Virus record (IMG/VR): IMGVR_UViG_3300030109_000514
Span: 5,469-34,738 of that record
Reading direction: 5' to 3' (one strand)
DNA length: 29,270 nucleotides
From: a virus
In this document: positions 16,823-23,186 of the stretch, piece after piece
How the letters are laid out: every line of letters starts with the position of its first letter
How positions within the stretch are numbered: position 1 is the first letter of the stretch
Made by a program: the position numbers and the translations under genes
The notes under the pieces: generated by a model
Databases searched by the model: none
Told to the model about the DNA's origin: nothing
What the model saw: the letters and a program-made list of their open reading frames with translations, nothing else

Positions 16823-17011
16823 ATGAAATTTGAATATATCATAACTCAAACAAATAATGACAAAGTTATAGAAGCTATGTCATTCAAAAAACTTTGTAAG
16901 CGTTTAGCTACAGAATATCCTAATGAATTATGTTCTGTAATGTACGTAAACAAAAAAGGGAACAAATGCCGTAAAGACGTTTTTAACGGCAAGGTGGTTC
17001 GTTATGGATAA
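16823..17011 (+). CDS. Small protein of unknown function, first gene of the small-gene operon
   Basis: 62 residues, starting MKFEYIITQTNNDKVIEAMS, basic in its second half (NKKGNKCRKDVF). It has no membrane segment and I recognise no family. A strong ribosome-binding site (AAAGGGGGT) precedes the ATG. It is the first gene after the consensus promoter with an operator over its start, in a run of nine tiny overlapping genes. That position, early and host-promoter-driven, is where phages commonly keep host-takeover or anti-defence genes; this is inference. Confidence 0.7.
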   Translation: MKFEYIITQTNNDKVIEAMSFKKLCKRLATEYPNELCSVMYVNKKGNKCRKDVFNGKVVRYG

Positions 17012-17156
17012 AACTATAATGAAACTAGAAACTATTTTAGATTATCTTTGTAAAATGACGGGTAGAGATATAGCTATATTCTATCCTACAAAGCAATCTG
17101 AAATCGTGCCTTATCTTAAAAAAGAGATCAAGACTACTTTGGAGTTGGTTAAATGA
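17004..17156 (+). CDS. Small protein of unknown function (50 aa)
   Basis: An open frame of 50 codons starting MDKTIMKLETILDYLCKMTG and ending LKKEIKTTLELVK. It has AAGGTGG about 8 bases before the ATG, overlaps the preceding gene by 8 bases and shares an ATGA stop/start with the next gene. Predicted mostly helical. The ribosome-binding site and the overlaps on both sides support it as a real gene; no family recognised. Confidence 0.6.
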   Translation: MDKTIMKLETILDYLCKMTGRDIAIFYPTKQSEIVPYLKKEIKTTLELVK

Positions 17157-17323
17157 TTAAGATGAGGATTAAAGGTAAATTGTACACAGGCCAATCTGTG
17201 TACGATTGCCTATGTCAAGCAGTACGTCAACCTATTAACATTCATGCTAAAATGGTTGATGTTCATAAACTAATCTCAAAAAAACCTATAACTAAAAAGG
17301 AGGATAAAAATGGGATATACTAA
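17153..17323 (+). CDS. Small protein of unknown function (56 aa)
   Basis: 56 codons from MIKMRIKGKLYTGQSVYDCL to KKEDKNGIY. The ATG overlaps the previous stop (ATGA), so it is probably translationally coupled; a second in-frame ATG lies at 17162. Basic and lacking a membrane segment. Its 3' end contains the AAGGAGG ribosome-binding site of the next gene and overlaps it by 14 bases. The N-terminal K-G-K-L-Y-T-G pattern suggests a small beta hairpin; no family recognised. Confidence 0.55.
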   Translation: MIKMRIKGKLYTGQSVYDCLCQAVRQPINIHAKMVDVHKLISKKPITKKEDKNGIY

Positions 17324-17696
17324 CTATTGGAAACAACCTACGGACTTTACTAACGAGCAATGGAGTAAGGTTAAAATGGAGGCCGACTATGTACGTAGTT
17401 GGTCTGAACTTCCACAAATTAAGAAAGTTTGTGAAGTTGAAATACACAAGGATGAAATAATTATTTATGGCCCTTGTGAGAGTATGCATATTAATCGCTA
17501 TGCTAAAACTAAACCAGACTACGAGGGGCAGGATATTACATTTAATTTTTGTAAAACCCGTGAGCAAGTCTATGATCTTGCCGTGTGGCATATGCTTGTC
17601 GCTTGTGCTTTTGTAAAAGATGATTTTACTATTTCACGTGATAATCATAATTTTACCGAGGTTGTTCAAGAACCTAAAGAGGCCGTTAATGGGTAG
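17310..17696 (+). CDS. Conserved-type phage protein of unknown function (MGYTNYW-type)
   Basis: 128 residues, the largest in this operon, preceded by a strong AAGGAGGATAAAA site. It begins MGYTNYWKQPTDFTNEQWSK, a start that I recall from hypothetical proteins in several marine phages and large viruses; it then shows a beta-rich centre with YGPCESMHI and FNFCKTREQVYDLAVWHML (helix). There is no catalytic motif I can name. It follows three very small genes and overlaps the next membrane protein gene by 8 bases. Real gene with high confidence; function unknown. Confidence 0.75.
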   Translation: MGYTNYWKQPTDFTNEQWSKVKMEADYVRSWSELPQIKKVCEVEIHKDEIIIYGPCESMHINRYAKTKPDYEGQDITFNFCKTREQVYDLAVWHMLVACAFVKDDFTISRDNHNFTEVVQEPKEAVNG

Positions 17697-17838
17697 CGGT
17701 AGAAAACTACTAATCTGTGGGGGCATTGCCCTCACAGGTCTAGGTTTTTATTTATCATTCATAAATTTTAGGAATTTGGCATTCTTATTCTGTTCTATGG
17801 GTGTAATTTTATTATTAAGCAGTTTGCCAAAAGTATAG
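17689..17838 (+). CDS. Small two-pass membrane protein
   Basis: 49 residues from the ATG at 17689, which has AGAGG about 8 bases upstream and overlaps the previous stop; an upstream in-frame ATG would lie deep inside the previous gene. Two hydrophobic segments, about 7-25 (LLICGGIALTGLGFYLSFI) and 30-46 (LAFLFCSMGVILLLSSL), separated by N-F-R-N, predict a hairpin in the inner membrane with a short basic N-terminus. Holin-like in shape, but it sits in the putative early operon, far from the lysozyme, so a membrane or superinfection role is equally likely. Confidence 0.6.
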   Translation: MGSGRKLLICGGIALTGLGFYLSFINFRNLAFLFCSMGVILLLSSLPKV

Positions 17839-17846
17839 GAGGATAT

Positions 17847-18089
17847 ATGAAATGGGCAAAAAGTTCAAAGAAACTTAAAAAATACAAGATTGTGCTAATT
17901 AAGGATTATGTTGATGTTATCAATATAGCATTAGACGGCAAAGCTGATTGGCACTTTTCACAAAATAAGATTGTTAAAAATAAATTAGGCAAGGATGTAA
18001 ATATAGATCATGTTCTTGGTGATTTTTGTTTAATGATTAAACATTGTATCAATACACAATACAAAAAGCAAAGGAGGGTTAAACAATGA
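17847..18089 (+). CDS. Small basic protein of unknown function (80 aa)
   Basis: 80 residues, starting MKWAKSSKKLKKYKIVLIKD and ending YKKQRRVKQ, strongly basic at both ends with a central D-W-H-F-S-Q-N-K segment. A perfect AGGAGGATAT ribosome-binding site precedes the ATG, 8 bases after the previous stop. No known motif; nucleic-acid binding is possible from charge only. It overlaps the next gene by 4 bases. Confidence 0.65.
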   Translation: MKWAKSSKKLKKYKIVLIKDYVDVINIALDGKADWHFSQNKIVKNKLGKDVNIDHVLGDFCLMIKHCINTQYKKQRRVKQ

Positions 18090-18265
18090 CAAAAAGAAAA
18101 ATAGTAGATTGGGCTATAGTTGTTAATTATGATAAAGATAATTGTTGGGGTGTTGTTAACACAGATGATTTTGAAATTATTGCAGATATGCCAGATAGTG
18201 TTAGTGGCCCAATAGATGATTATTTAACTGAAACAAGGGAGGATAGCAATGACACAAAGAGATGA
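18086..18265 (+). CDS. Small acidic protein of unknown function (59 aa)
   Basis: 59 codons from MTKRKIVDWAIVVNYDKDNC to TREDSNDTKR, acidic, with W-A-I-V-V-N-Y and W-G-V-V-N strand-like segments. AGGAGGG precedes the ATG. It overlaps the previous stop by 4 bases (ATGA) and the following gene by 17. Small acidic proteins in early phage operons are often inhibitors of host factors or DNA mimics; that is speculation here. No family recognised. Confidence 0.6.
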   Translation: MTKRKIVDWAIVVNYDKDNCWGVVNTDDFEIIADMPDSVSGPIDDYLTETREDSNDTKR

Positions 18266-18485
18266 CGGCCACGATTATAGAGATAGTAAGAATAAAGCAG
18301 AAGCGCATAAAAAAAAGAAGTTTAGCGTTTCTATTGCAGGTCTTAATAATCAAATAAATAGGTTAAATGAACTAGATCCTACAAACGATACTGCTATCTA
18401 TACAAAACAACAACTATCAACTATAATAGATGACTTAACAGACATACTTATAGATCTGAAAATAGAAACAGGAGTAGATGTATGA
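18249..18485 (+). CDS. Small charged helical protein (78 aa)
   Basis: 78 residues: a charged N-terminus MTQRDDGHDYRDSKNKAEAH with a KKKK run, then a helical half rich in Leu, Ile, Asn and Asp (INRLNELDPT and LSTIIDDLTDILIDLKIE) that could form a coiled coil. AGGGAGGATA precedes the ATG. It overlaps both neighbours (17 and 4 bases). No known domain; role unknown. Confidence 0.6.
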   Translation: MTQRDDGHDYRDSKNKAEAHKKKKFSVSIAGLNNQINRLNELDPTNDTAIYTKQQLSTIIDDLTDILIDLKIETGVDV

Positions 18486-18619
18486 TTATAAATTTATTTG
18501 GTAAAACTCTTTTTATTACTAAAAAATGGAAAGAGGATTTAAAAACTAAATCACTTTATTATAGAACTGAAATTGTTTGTTTTGTTGTTGGTTTTGTGAT
18601 AGGTGCAATCGTTTTATAA
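18482..18619 (+). CDS. Small single-pass membrane protein (45 aa), last gene of the operon
   Basis: 45 codons starting MIINLFGKTLFITKKWKEDL and ending with a hydrophobic segment E-I-V-C-F-V-V-G-F-V-I-G-A-I-V-L (about 30-45), a C-terminal membrane anchor. Its ATG overlaps the previous stop (ATGA) and the terminator hairpin starts immediately after its TAA. Real by context; function unknown. Confidence 0.55.
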   Translation: MIINLFGKTLFITKKWKEDLKTKSLYYRTEIVCFVVGFVIGAIVL

Positions 18620-18620
18620 T

Positions 18621-18676
18621 GTTAAGGGAGGAAGCGAACAAAATCGTATTCCTCCCTCAACTTCTTGTATTTTTTT
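18621..18676 (+). terminator. Rho-independent-type terminator of the small-gene operon
   Basis: An 8-bp stem GGGAGGAA (18626-18633) / TTCCTCCC (18649-18656), extended by further outer pairs with one mismatch (18621-18625 with 18657-18661), followed by TTCTTGTATTTTTTT. It starts directly after the last stop codon at 18619. It lies between convergent operons; the T-run serves only the plus strand. Confidence 0.75.
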
Positions 18677-18691
18677 AATAACTTTTGATAT

Positions 18692-18703
18692 TTAAGTTTC
18701 CAT
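18692..18703 (-). other. Strong ribosome-binding site followed by a 3-codon frame
   Basis: Minus strand: AGGAGG (18717-18712) lies 8 bases before ATG GAA ACT TAA (18703-18692). The site is ideal but the frame encodes only Met-Glu-Thr. A neighbouring frame reads ISWKLKYQKLLKKIQEVEGG and runs to about 18617, but has no normal start codon. Either a decaying gene, a non-ATG start, or a chance site. Confidence 0.35.
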
Positions 18704-18727
18704 GATATACGCCTCCTTTTGTTAATT

Positions 18728-18874
18728 CTATTTTCCTTGGCCACGATACTTCTTATAACTCCTACGTTTATTTTTGTTCATTTTTGCTTTACTTGCATTT
18801 CTACCTATAGACGTTTTATGATGTATAGGTTCGTGTTCTACCTTTGAATATAATCCTTTACTCTTTTTGGCCAT
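18728..18874 (-). CDS. Small basic phage protein ending K-Y-R-G-Q-G-K
   Basis: 48 residues, starting MAKKSKGLYSKVEHEPIHHK and ending RRSYKKYRGQGK, nearly one third Lys/Arg. The T-S-I-G-R-N-x-S-K ... M-N-K-x-K-R-R-x-Y-K-K-Y-R-G-Q-G-[KR] layout is one I associate with short basic proteins in other marine phages; function unknown, probably nucleic-acid binding. AAGGA lies just before the ATG. It overlaps the end of the preceding gene by 17 bases and is the last gene of the minus-strand replication unit. Confidence 0.7.
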   Translation of the reverse strand: MAKKSKGLYSKVEHEPIHHKTSIGRNASKAKMNKNKRRSYKKYRGQGK

Positions 18875-19145
18875 CTTCCTTTTTTAATAGTTTACTAATA
18901 GCATCCAATAAGAATGTAATCTGTTTATTACCTATAGATCTAACAACTACAAACAACTCACGTTCTCTATCTGTCATTTTATCTACAAGTCTATGATCTT
19001 TATACTCACTAAACCCGCTATTCTGCATTTCTTCATCAAACTTGCTTATCCACTCCATAGGCACATTTAACATTGTATCTAACTTTTCTTTCTCATAAGT
19101 ATTTTTTGGAAATAACTTATCAAACTTTTTGTAATCTATTGACAT
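18858..19145 (-). CDS. Protein of unknown function (95 aa)
   Basis: 95 residues from the ATG at 19145, chosen because GGGAGGGG stands directly before it and it overlaps the HNH gene end by only 10 bases; an upstream start would overlap by 75. The protein begins MSIDYKKFDKLFPKN, has helices around MEWISKFDEEM and a C-terminal helix ITFLLDAISKLLKKEDG. R-E-L-F-V-V-V-R-S-I-G-N-K-Q may be an amphipathic helix. No known domain; it sits in the replication/recombination unit. Confidence 0.65.
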   Translation of the reverse strand: MSIDYKKFDKLFPKNTYEKEKLDTMLNVPMEWISKFDEEMQNSGFSEYKDHRLVDKMTDRERELFVVVRSIGNKQITFLLDAISKLLKKEDGQKE

Positions 19146-19423
19146 ACCCCTCCCTTGCAACAACTGACTAACTCTTTGTTTAACTTTAATAATTCTTTCT
19201 GTGTTCCCCATTTTTCTGTAAATGCTTTTGGACTAAAATGATAGCTTTCCTTTCCTTGTCTATGATGTATAGGACAAAGCCCAATCACTTCATAATGACT
19301 AGATCTCTTGCCCATACCTGTCTTATCTTTGATATGGTGTAGTTCACATGGAGTATTAGGATAGCCCATTTTATAACATATGATACAACCAAAGTCTGCA
19401 ATCTTTTGCATATGTTCTTTCAT
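19136..19423 (-). CDS. HNH endonuclease, Ref-like (RecA-dependent nuclease family)
   Basis: 95 residues from ATG 19423 (a TTG at 19453 would add 10). The layout fits the small phage HNH proteins related to P1 Ref: G-C-I-I-C near the N-terminus, C-E-L-H-H-I-K-D-K-T-G-M-G-K-R-S-S-H, then I-G-L-C-P-I-H-H-R-Q-G-K-E-S-Y-H and F-x-x-K-W-G-T-Q. The two HH pairs and paired Cys would bind zinc and the catalytic metal. P1 Ref cuts DNA at RecA filaments; a role in recombination or strand processing is inferred. Four bases separate it from the previous stop. Start choice is uncertain since the nearest AGGAGG fits the TTG start poorly. Confidence 0.8.
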   Translation of the reverse strand: MKEHMQKIADFGCIICYKMGYPNTPCELHHIKDKTGMGKRSSHYEVIGLCPIHHRQGKESYHFSPKAFTEKWGTQKELLKLNKELVSCCKGGVCQ

Positions 19424-19427
19424 GTGT

Positions 19428-19736
19428 TTAGTCTTTGTACGTGTCAAATTCAAAATCCTCCTTTGTAAATTCTATAGATCCAACTTTTTTTATCTTTACT
19501 ATGTTTTTGTTATATATAATCATTTCTTCACCTATCTCATCTTCTGATATAGACATAAAAAAATTATGACAATGCTTATCTTTTGATAATAAATAACCCT
19601 CGGTAAATGCTATTGCAGGTCTATCTTTCTTTGCTTCACTCATAGACTTCCATTGATTGTGTGATATGTGATCTATCCACCATACTTGGTACTTGTCAAA
19701 CTTGTTAATAATTTCTAGTTTATTTTTTGTTGCCAT
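19428..19736 (-). CDS. Conserved-type phage protein of unknown function (102 aa)
   Basis: 102 residues: MATKNKLEIINKFDKYQVWW then I-D-H-I-S-H-N-Q-W, later A-F-T-E-G-Y-L-L-S-K-D-K and an acidic C-terminus ending FEFDTYKD. The V-W-W-x-D-x-x-S ... T-E-G-[YW]-L arrangement recalls small phage proteins of unknown function placed near helicase and nuclease genes. Beta-rich, soluble. It overlaps the previous gene by 17 bases. No catalytic motif identified. Confidence 0.65.
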   Translation of the reverse strand: MATKNKLEIINKFDKYQVWWIDHISHNQWKSMSEAKKDRPAIAFTEGYLLSKDKHCHNFFMSISEDEIGEEMIIYNKNIVKIKKVGSIEFTKEDFEFDTYKD

Positions 19737-20079
19737 AGTTTTTATATTCCGCCATCTGATTTATAGTCTTGGTTTTCCAACTATCAAAATTAATCTGTAC
19801 TAAATATTTTTCCCAATTTAATTCTGCTTCTTTACCTACTGCGTCTGCAAGATTATCAATATGTATTTTATATCTCTCATCTGCTCTTGCTTCTCGTTCT
19901 TGGGCATTAACGCTATCCATCTTACCTGTATTAGAATTTATCATTTTCTCTTTCATTATTACAGACAATAATATTTTACGGCCATGCTCTAGTTTTGTTA
20001 GATTTTTCTTTGCGTTTGCATGGTTCTTACCTAACTCTCTTAACTGATGCATTTTCTTTTCAATATATTCTTCACTCAT
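19720..20079 (-). CDS. Helical protein of unknown function (119 aa)
   Basis: 119 residues, almost entirely predicted helix and strongly charged: MSEEYIEKKMHQLRELGKNH at the N-terminus, Q-E-R-E-A-R-A-D-E-R-Y in the middle and E-A-E-L-N-W-E-K-Y-L near 85-95. Similar helical proteins are often next to phage helicase/nuclease genes, but I cannot assign a function. It overlaps the helicase gene end by 8 bases and the next gene start by 17, so it is part of the same message. Confidence 0.65.
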   Translation of the reverse strand: MSEEYIEKKMHQLRELGKNHANAKKNLTKLEHGRKILLSVIMKEKMINSNTGKMDSVNAQEREARADERYKIHIDNLADAVGKEAELNWEKYLVQINFDSWKTKTINQMAEYKNYGNKK

Positions 20080-21568
20080 AACTAAACTCCCTTATGTTTT
20101 TAGATTTTGCTCTACGTATATTTAGATGTTGTATGTATCCCATAACATCTTTACCTGTAGCTACAGGAATTACTTTTTTAGAATGAGGCCAATGACCATA
20201 CTTTTCTTTAAATGTATATGAAGCCCATCCTTCTTTGTATCCTTTTTGTTTTGCAAAATAGACAAGTTGTGCATAAAAGTTTTCTTTATCTTCTGCATTT
20301 GGTTTCATCTTTGGCAGTTCTACTAATCTACCTTGTTTGATAAGTATAACTTCTTCTTTCTTTGTAGGTATATGGCCACAATTAGGACATTCTGGATTAT
20401 CTTTTATAGGTTTATAAACCGTATCACATTCAACACACGTAAAAGGTTGTTGATCTATAGGTTTAGGTTCTTTCTTTTTCTTTTCTTTTTCTTTGCTAGT
20501 TTTTAGTTGCCAATCTGGTACATCTTCTGGAAACCCATGTTCATACACACACCCGCTATGATCTATAATCAATGTATCTTTTTTATTAGGCGCAGGTCTT
20601 AAACTTCTACCTACCATTTGTAAGTACAATGAATATGATTTAGTAGGCCTAGCTATAATTACACAAGACACTTTGGGTTGATCCCAGCCCTCCGTCAAGA
20701 CCATACAATTAGATAATACTTTTATCTTACCACTATTTAATTTTTCTAATTGTTCTTCACGTTCTATTTCTGGCATTTCACCATCTATATGGCCACTTGG
20801 TACACCATTTTGTTTAAATATATTTGCAATGTATTTACTATGTTTTATTGATACACCAAAAACAACGGTTGGCCTTTGTTCGCCATGTTGTATCCAATGA
20901 GATACAATATCACCTACTAATTTAGGTGTATTCATTTTGTTATCTAATGTTTTCTTTTCATAATCACCTGCAACAATACGTATATCTTGTAAGTCTGGTA
21001 TTGTAGGTGCAACTATTCTATTAGGTACAAGAAAACCTTTGTTAGTTAGATCTTTGATATTACCACCTTGTACAAGTTCTTGATATATGTTGCCTAAACC
21101 TTTGCCATCAGCTCTACAAGGTGTTGCAGTAAGGCCAATAACATATGCGTCTGGATATTCTTCTATTAATTTTTTAAATGACTTTGACGTAGATCTATGC
21201 GCTTCATCTATAATTATAACATTTGCATTTGGTTTTATAAAATCATCTCTATCTTTACGTGATGTAAATGTTTGTATTGACGCTATCTGTACATCTGCAT
21301 AATGATTAGGTGTTTTACTTGCCATAATTACGCCATGTTTAATATCAAAGTCTGCTAACTTACGGCTACATTGCATCACCAATTCCCTTCTATGTGCAAC
21401 GAACAAACCGAAGTTTCCCTTTTCTACAATCTGTTCTAACATTGATGATGCAATTACCGTTTTACCGCTACCCGTAGGGGCAACAAGTAAAACTTTCTTT
21501 TTGCCTTTTGCAAAATGATTTCTAATATTATTAATTGCTTGTTTTTGATATTCTCGTAGTAGGTTCAT
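20072..21568 (-). CDS. DEAH-box superfamily 2 helicase with zinc ribbon
   Basis: 498 residues from ATG 21568, which begins the family-like MNLLREYQKQAINNIRNHF and has GGAAAAGA upstream; an earlier in-frame start would add 38 non-family residues. Motifs in order: Q-motif-like R-x-Y-Q, Walker A APTGSGKT (30-37), Walker B DEAH (121-124), TATP (147-150), motif V-like L-T-E-G-W-D (291-296) and VI QMVGRSLRP (318-326). A zinc ribbon follows with Cys378, Cys381, Cys394, Cys397. This resembles phage helicases of the T5 D10 / RecQ-UvsW-like SF2 group used in replication and recombination. It overlaps the primase gene by 38 bases, indicating a primase-helicase unit. Confidence 0.92.
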   Translation of the reverse strand: MNLLREYQKQAINNIRNHFAKGKKKVLLVAPTGSGKTVIASSMLEQIVEKGNFGLFVAHRRELVMQCSRKLADFDIKHGVIMASKTPNHYADVQIASIQTFTSRKDRDDFIKPNANVIIIDEAHRSTSKSFKKLIEEYPDAYVIGLTATPCRADGKGLGNIYQELVQGGNIKDLTNKGFLVPNRIVAPTIPDLQDIRIVAGDYEKKTLDNKMNTPKLVGDIVSHWIQHGEQRPTVVFGVSIKHSKYIANIFKQNGVPSGHIDGEMPEIEREEQLEKLNSGKIKVLSNCMVLTEGWDQPKVSCVIIARPTKSYSLYLQMVGRSLRPAPNKKDTLIIDHSGCVYEHGFPEDVPDWQLKTSKEKEKKKKEPKPIDQQPFTCVECDTVYKPIKDNPECPNCGHIPTKKEEVILIKQGRLVELPKMKPNAEDKENFYAQLVYFAKQKGYKEGWASYTFKEKYGHWPHSKKVIPVATGKDVMGYIQHLNIRRAKSKNIREFSYE

Positions 21569-22373
21569 ATCTTTTCCATATATCGTTAAGTTGAAATAAT
21601 ACTTCTTTTTCATCATCTGGTGGTTTACAATGATTATTAAATTGTAATGCTTCTGTCTTTGCATAATCATATGTTTCGCCACGTAATCTTATTGATATTA
21701 ACATCTTTACTAATTGTTCGTGTCTATCACCCTCGCCACATCCATAACGTAATGTGCCTGTATATTGGCCTTGATAAATAGATGGATCATGCTTTACTAC
21801 TTTACGTTCTGGCCTTACTAATCTCAATCCATCTCTTATTTCTTTCATAGTGTATGGTTCATGTGCAGTACATTGTATAATTTTTACAGGATAAGGATTT
21901 TTTTTATGATGATAAAAACCTGCAACACGCATTACACGTGGAAGATCTTTTACTTTAGGATCTGAATTAAATCTTGTTGCAAGTGCTTCTTGGTATAATT
22001 CAAAACTTTCTAATGGCATATCTTTTACAATCCAATAACAATGAAACTTATTACGACTTGTATTAACAACTATGTTAGGTATGACATCAAACTTTGTAGG
22101 TAATGGAGTACCATCAAGATCAATAAATACTGCTCTTACATCTTTTATATTTTTTGTAGATCTACCGCAAAGATCTGTTTTGTTTACAGTAAAATATACA
22201 CCTGCGCCTTTGCTATTTAATTCAGCAAGTTCATCAAAGTGTTCTTCAATAGTACCATGTAATTGTTTTATTAATTTTTTGTTTCTAATTTTGTCATCAA
22301 ATGTTTGGAATGTATGTGTTTGACCAAAGTAATCTAGAAACATACTATAATGTGAATTAGGAGTATATGTCAT
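21531..22373 (-). CDS. RepB-type primase (archaeo-eukaryotic primase superfamily)
   Basis: 280 residues from ATG 22373, which shares an ATGA with the stop of the previous gene (a GTG two codons earlier is also possible). Motifs: A-V-F-I-D-L-D-G with Asp85/Asp87 (metal site), T-S-R-N-K-F-H-C-Y-W with Lys109/His111, and L-P-R-V-M-R-V-A-G-F-Y-H (144-155). This is the pattern of RepB-like primases. A C-terminal helical part (about 210-270) may be a PriCT-like domain. It would lay primers for replication by a polymerase not found in this window. Next to the helicase, it fits a plasmid-like replication module. Confidence 0.88.
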   Translation of the reverse strand: MTYTPNSHYSMFLDYFGQTHTFQTFDDKIRNKKLIKQLHGTIEEHFDELAELNSKGAGVYFTVNKTDLCGRSTKNIKDVRAVFIDLDGTPLPTKFDVIPNIVVNTSRNKFHCYWIVKDMPLESFELYQEALATRFNSDPKVKDLPRVMRVAGFYHHKKNPYPVKIIQCTAHEPYTMKEIRDGLRLVRPERKVVKHDPSIYQGQYTGTLRYGCGEGDRHEQLVKMLISIRLRGETYDYAKTEALQFNNHCKPPDDEKEVLFQLNDIWKRYEPTTRISKTSN

Positions 22374-22591
22374 TCGCACCTATGCCCTATAACTAATTTG
22401 TTACCATCATTTGTATAGTAAGCAGAATGTTCCCATACACCTTCTTCGTACCAATGAAATGTAGACATATCCTCTATAATTTTATGTGCATGGTCTGAAC
22501 ACCACTCATACTTTGTATAATCATACTCGTAATATAATCTTTCTAGTTCACAAGTATTACAAGCTAATATAAATATAATTATCTTAACCAT
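22370..22591 (-). CDS. Small protein with hydrophobic N-terminus, unknown function
   Basis: 73 residues: MVKIIIFILACNTCELERLY, then an aromatic, acidic stretch (Y-E-Y-D-Y-T-K-Y-E-W-C-S-D) and a His/Glu/Trp-rich end. The N-terminal MVKIIIFILAC is a short hydrophobic segment, too short for a typical signal peptide but possibly a membrane or lipoprotein-like signal; Cys11, Cys14 and Cys31 are notable. It is wedged between DUF1376 and primase genes with 8- and 4-base overlaps. No family recognised. Confidence 0.55.
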   Translation of the reverse strand: MVKIIIFILACNTCELERLYYEYDYTKYEWCSDHAHKIIEDMSTFHWYEEGVWEHSAYYTNDGNKLVIGHRCE

Positions 22592-22979
22592 CTTCGCCTA
22601 ATGTTTCATCACTCCATCTTTTTTTTGCGCCTAACTTACCTGCAATAGATCTTTTCTTTCTATTCTTTTCTTGTTCCTTACGTTCTTCTTCTGCCTGTAT
22701 ACATACAAGAAATATATTACCTTCTTTGTCTTTCTTTTCTTCAAATAGATGTGATATTTTTTTCCAAATTTTTTCTAACTTATCAACTCTACAATTAGAC
22801 ATTCTAGATAACACTTCCATATCTTTTGGAATACGAAAACTACGCCAACAATGACAATACAATAAAATATATGCGCCTTGTTCTTCTAATGATAACTTCA
22901 TTCTGTTTGGATCTGATATCCAATCACTTGCATAAAATTGAAAAGCAGGGCTTTGTTCGTCTGTTGTAGATTTTCTCAT
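22584..22979 (-). CDS. DUF1376/YdaU-family replication-associated protein
   Basis: 131 residues. The core F-Q-F-Y-A-S-D-W-I-S-D (13-23) and L-S-L-E-E-Q-G-A-Y-I-L-L-Y-C-H-C-W (29-45) matches the DUF1376 (YdaU) family, and the C-terminal R-S-I-A-G-K-L-G-A-K-K-R-W is the usual basic tail. Members sit in phage and prophage replication regions upstream of primase/helicase or helicase-loader genes and are thought to help replication initiation; the mechanism is not known. It is the first gene after the 326-base non-coding region, with promoter and an operator-like site just upstream. Confidence 0.85.
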   Translation of the reverse strand: MRKSTTDEQSPAFQFYASDWISDPNRMKLSLEEQGAYILLYCHCWRSFRIPKDMEVLSRMSNCRVDKLEKIWKKISHLFEEKKDKEGNIFLVCIQAEEERKEQEKNRKKRSIAGKLGAKKRWSDETLGEDG

Positions 22980-22991
22980 TTATTACACATA

Positions 22992-23005
22992 TTAAGTTAG
23001 GTTAA
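22992..23005. promoter_or_regulatory. Operator-like site 3, TTAAGTTAGGTTAA
   Basis: Reads TTAACCTAACTTAA on the minus strand; 12 of 14 positions match the perfect palindrome. It ends 13 bases before the DUF1376 start and covers the expected transcription start of the 23011-23039 promoter. Confidence 0.5.
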
Positions 23006-23010
23006 TATCA

Positions 23011-23039
23011 GTTTTACATTAAGAGAAACTACGTGTCAA
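23011..23039 (-). promoter_or_regulatory. Probable sigma-70-type promoter for the DUF1376-primase-helicase unit
   Basis: Minus strand: perfect -35 TTGACA (23039-23034) inside ACACTTGACAC, 17-bp spacer, -10 TAAAAC (23016-23011; 4 of 6). The start would fall near 23004, inside operator-like site 3. The 11-bp word around the -35 recurs in the 15862-16311 gap. Confidence 0.55.
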
Positions 23040-23106
23040 GTGTGTCTACTATCTTGTATGTAGTTGTAGGTGTAGTTGAAGGTGAAGATGAAGATGAAGG
23101 GGATAC

Positions 23107-23123
23107 TTTTGCTATTAGCAAAA
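23107..23123. repeat. 17-bp perfect inverted repeat
   Basis: TTTTGCTATTAGCAAAA: two 8-base arms around one central T. Such a compact dyad is protein-binding-like rather than a transcript hairpin, because the loop is only one base. It lies in the non-coding region beside the tandem repeat and is unlike the 14-bp operator motif. Confidence 0.6.
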
Positions 23124-23134
23124 CGATACGATTT

Positions 23135-23156
23135 TATAGCAATGCTATAGCAATGC
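23135..23156. repeat. Tandem 11-bp direct repeat, TATAGCAATGC twice
   Basis: Two exact adjacent copies of TATAGCAATGC (23135-23145 and 23146-23156), one helical turn apart, followed by CATTG. The spacing places bound proteins on the same DNA face. Only two copies, so an iteron array is suggestive rather than shown. Confidence 0.6.
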
Positions 23157-23186
23157 CATTGTTTATAACCATTCTAAAGAAGGGAG

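Noticed and set aside
17292-17591. Minus-strand 99-codon frame opposite the MGYTNYW gene.
   Set aside because: No ribosome-binding site, and the plus-strand gene has a strong one and a family-like start.
21569-21682. A longer helicase start at 21682.
   Set aside because: It adds 38 residues inside the primase gene with no ribosome-binding site; family-like sequence begins at ATG 21568.
23083-23100. GATGAA repeats as a coding low-complexity region.
   Set aside because: No start, stop-containing frames around it, and only about three units. Kept only as a repeat within the non-coding region.
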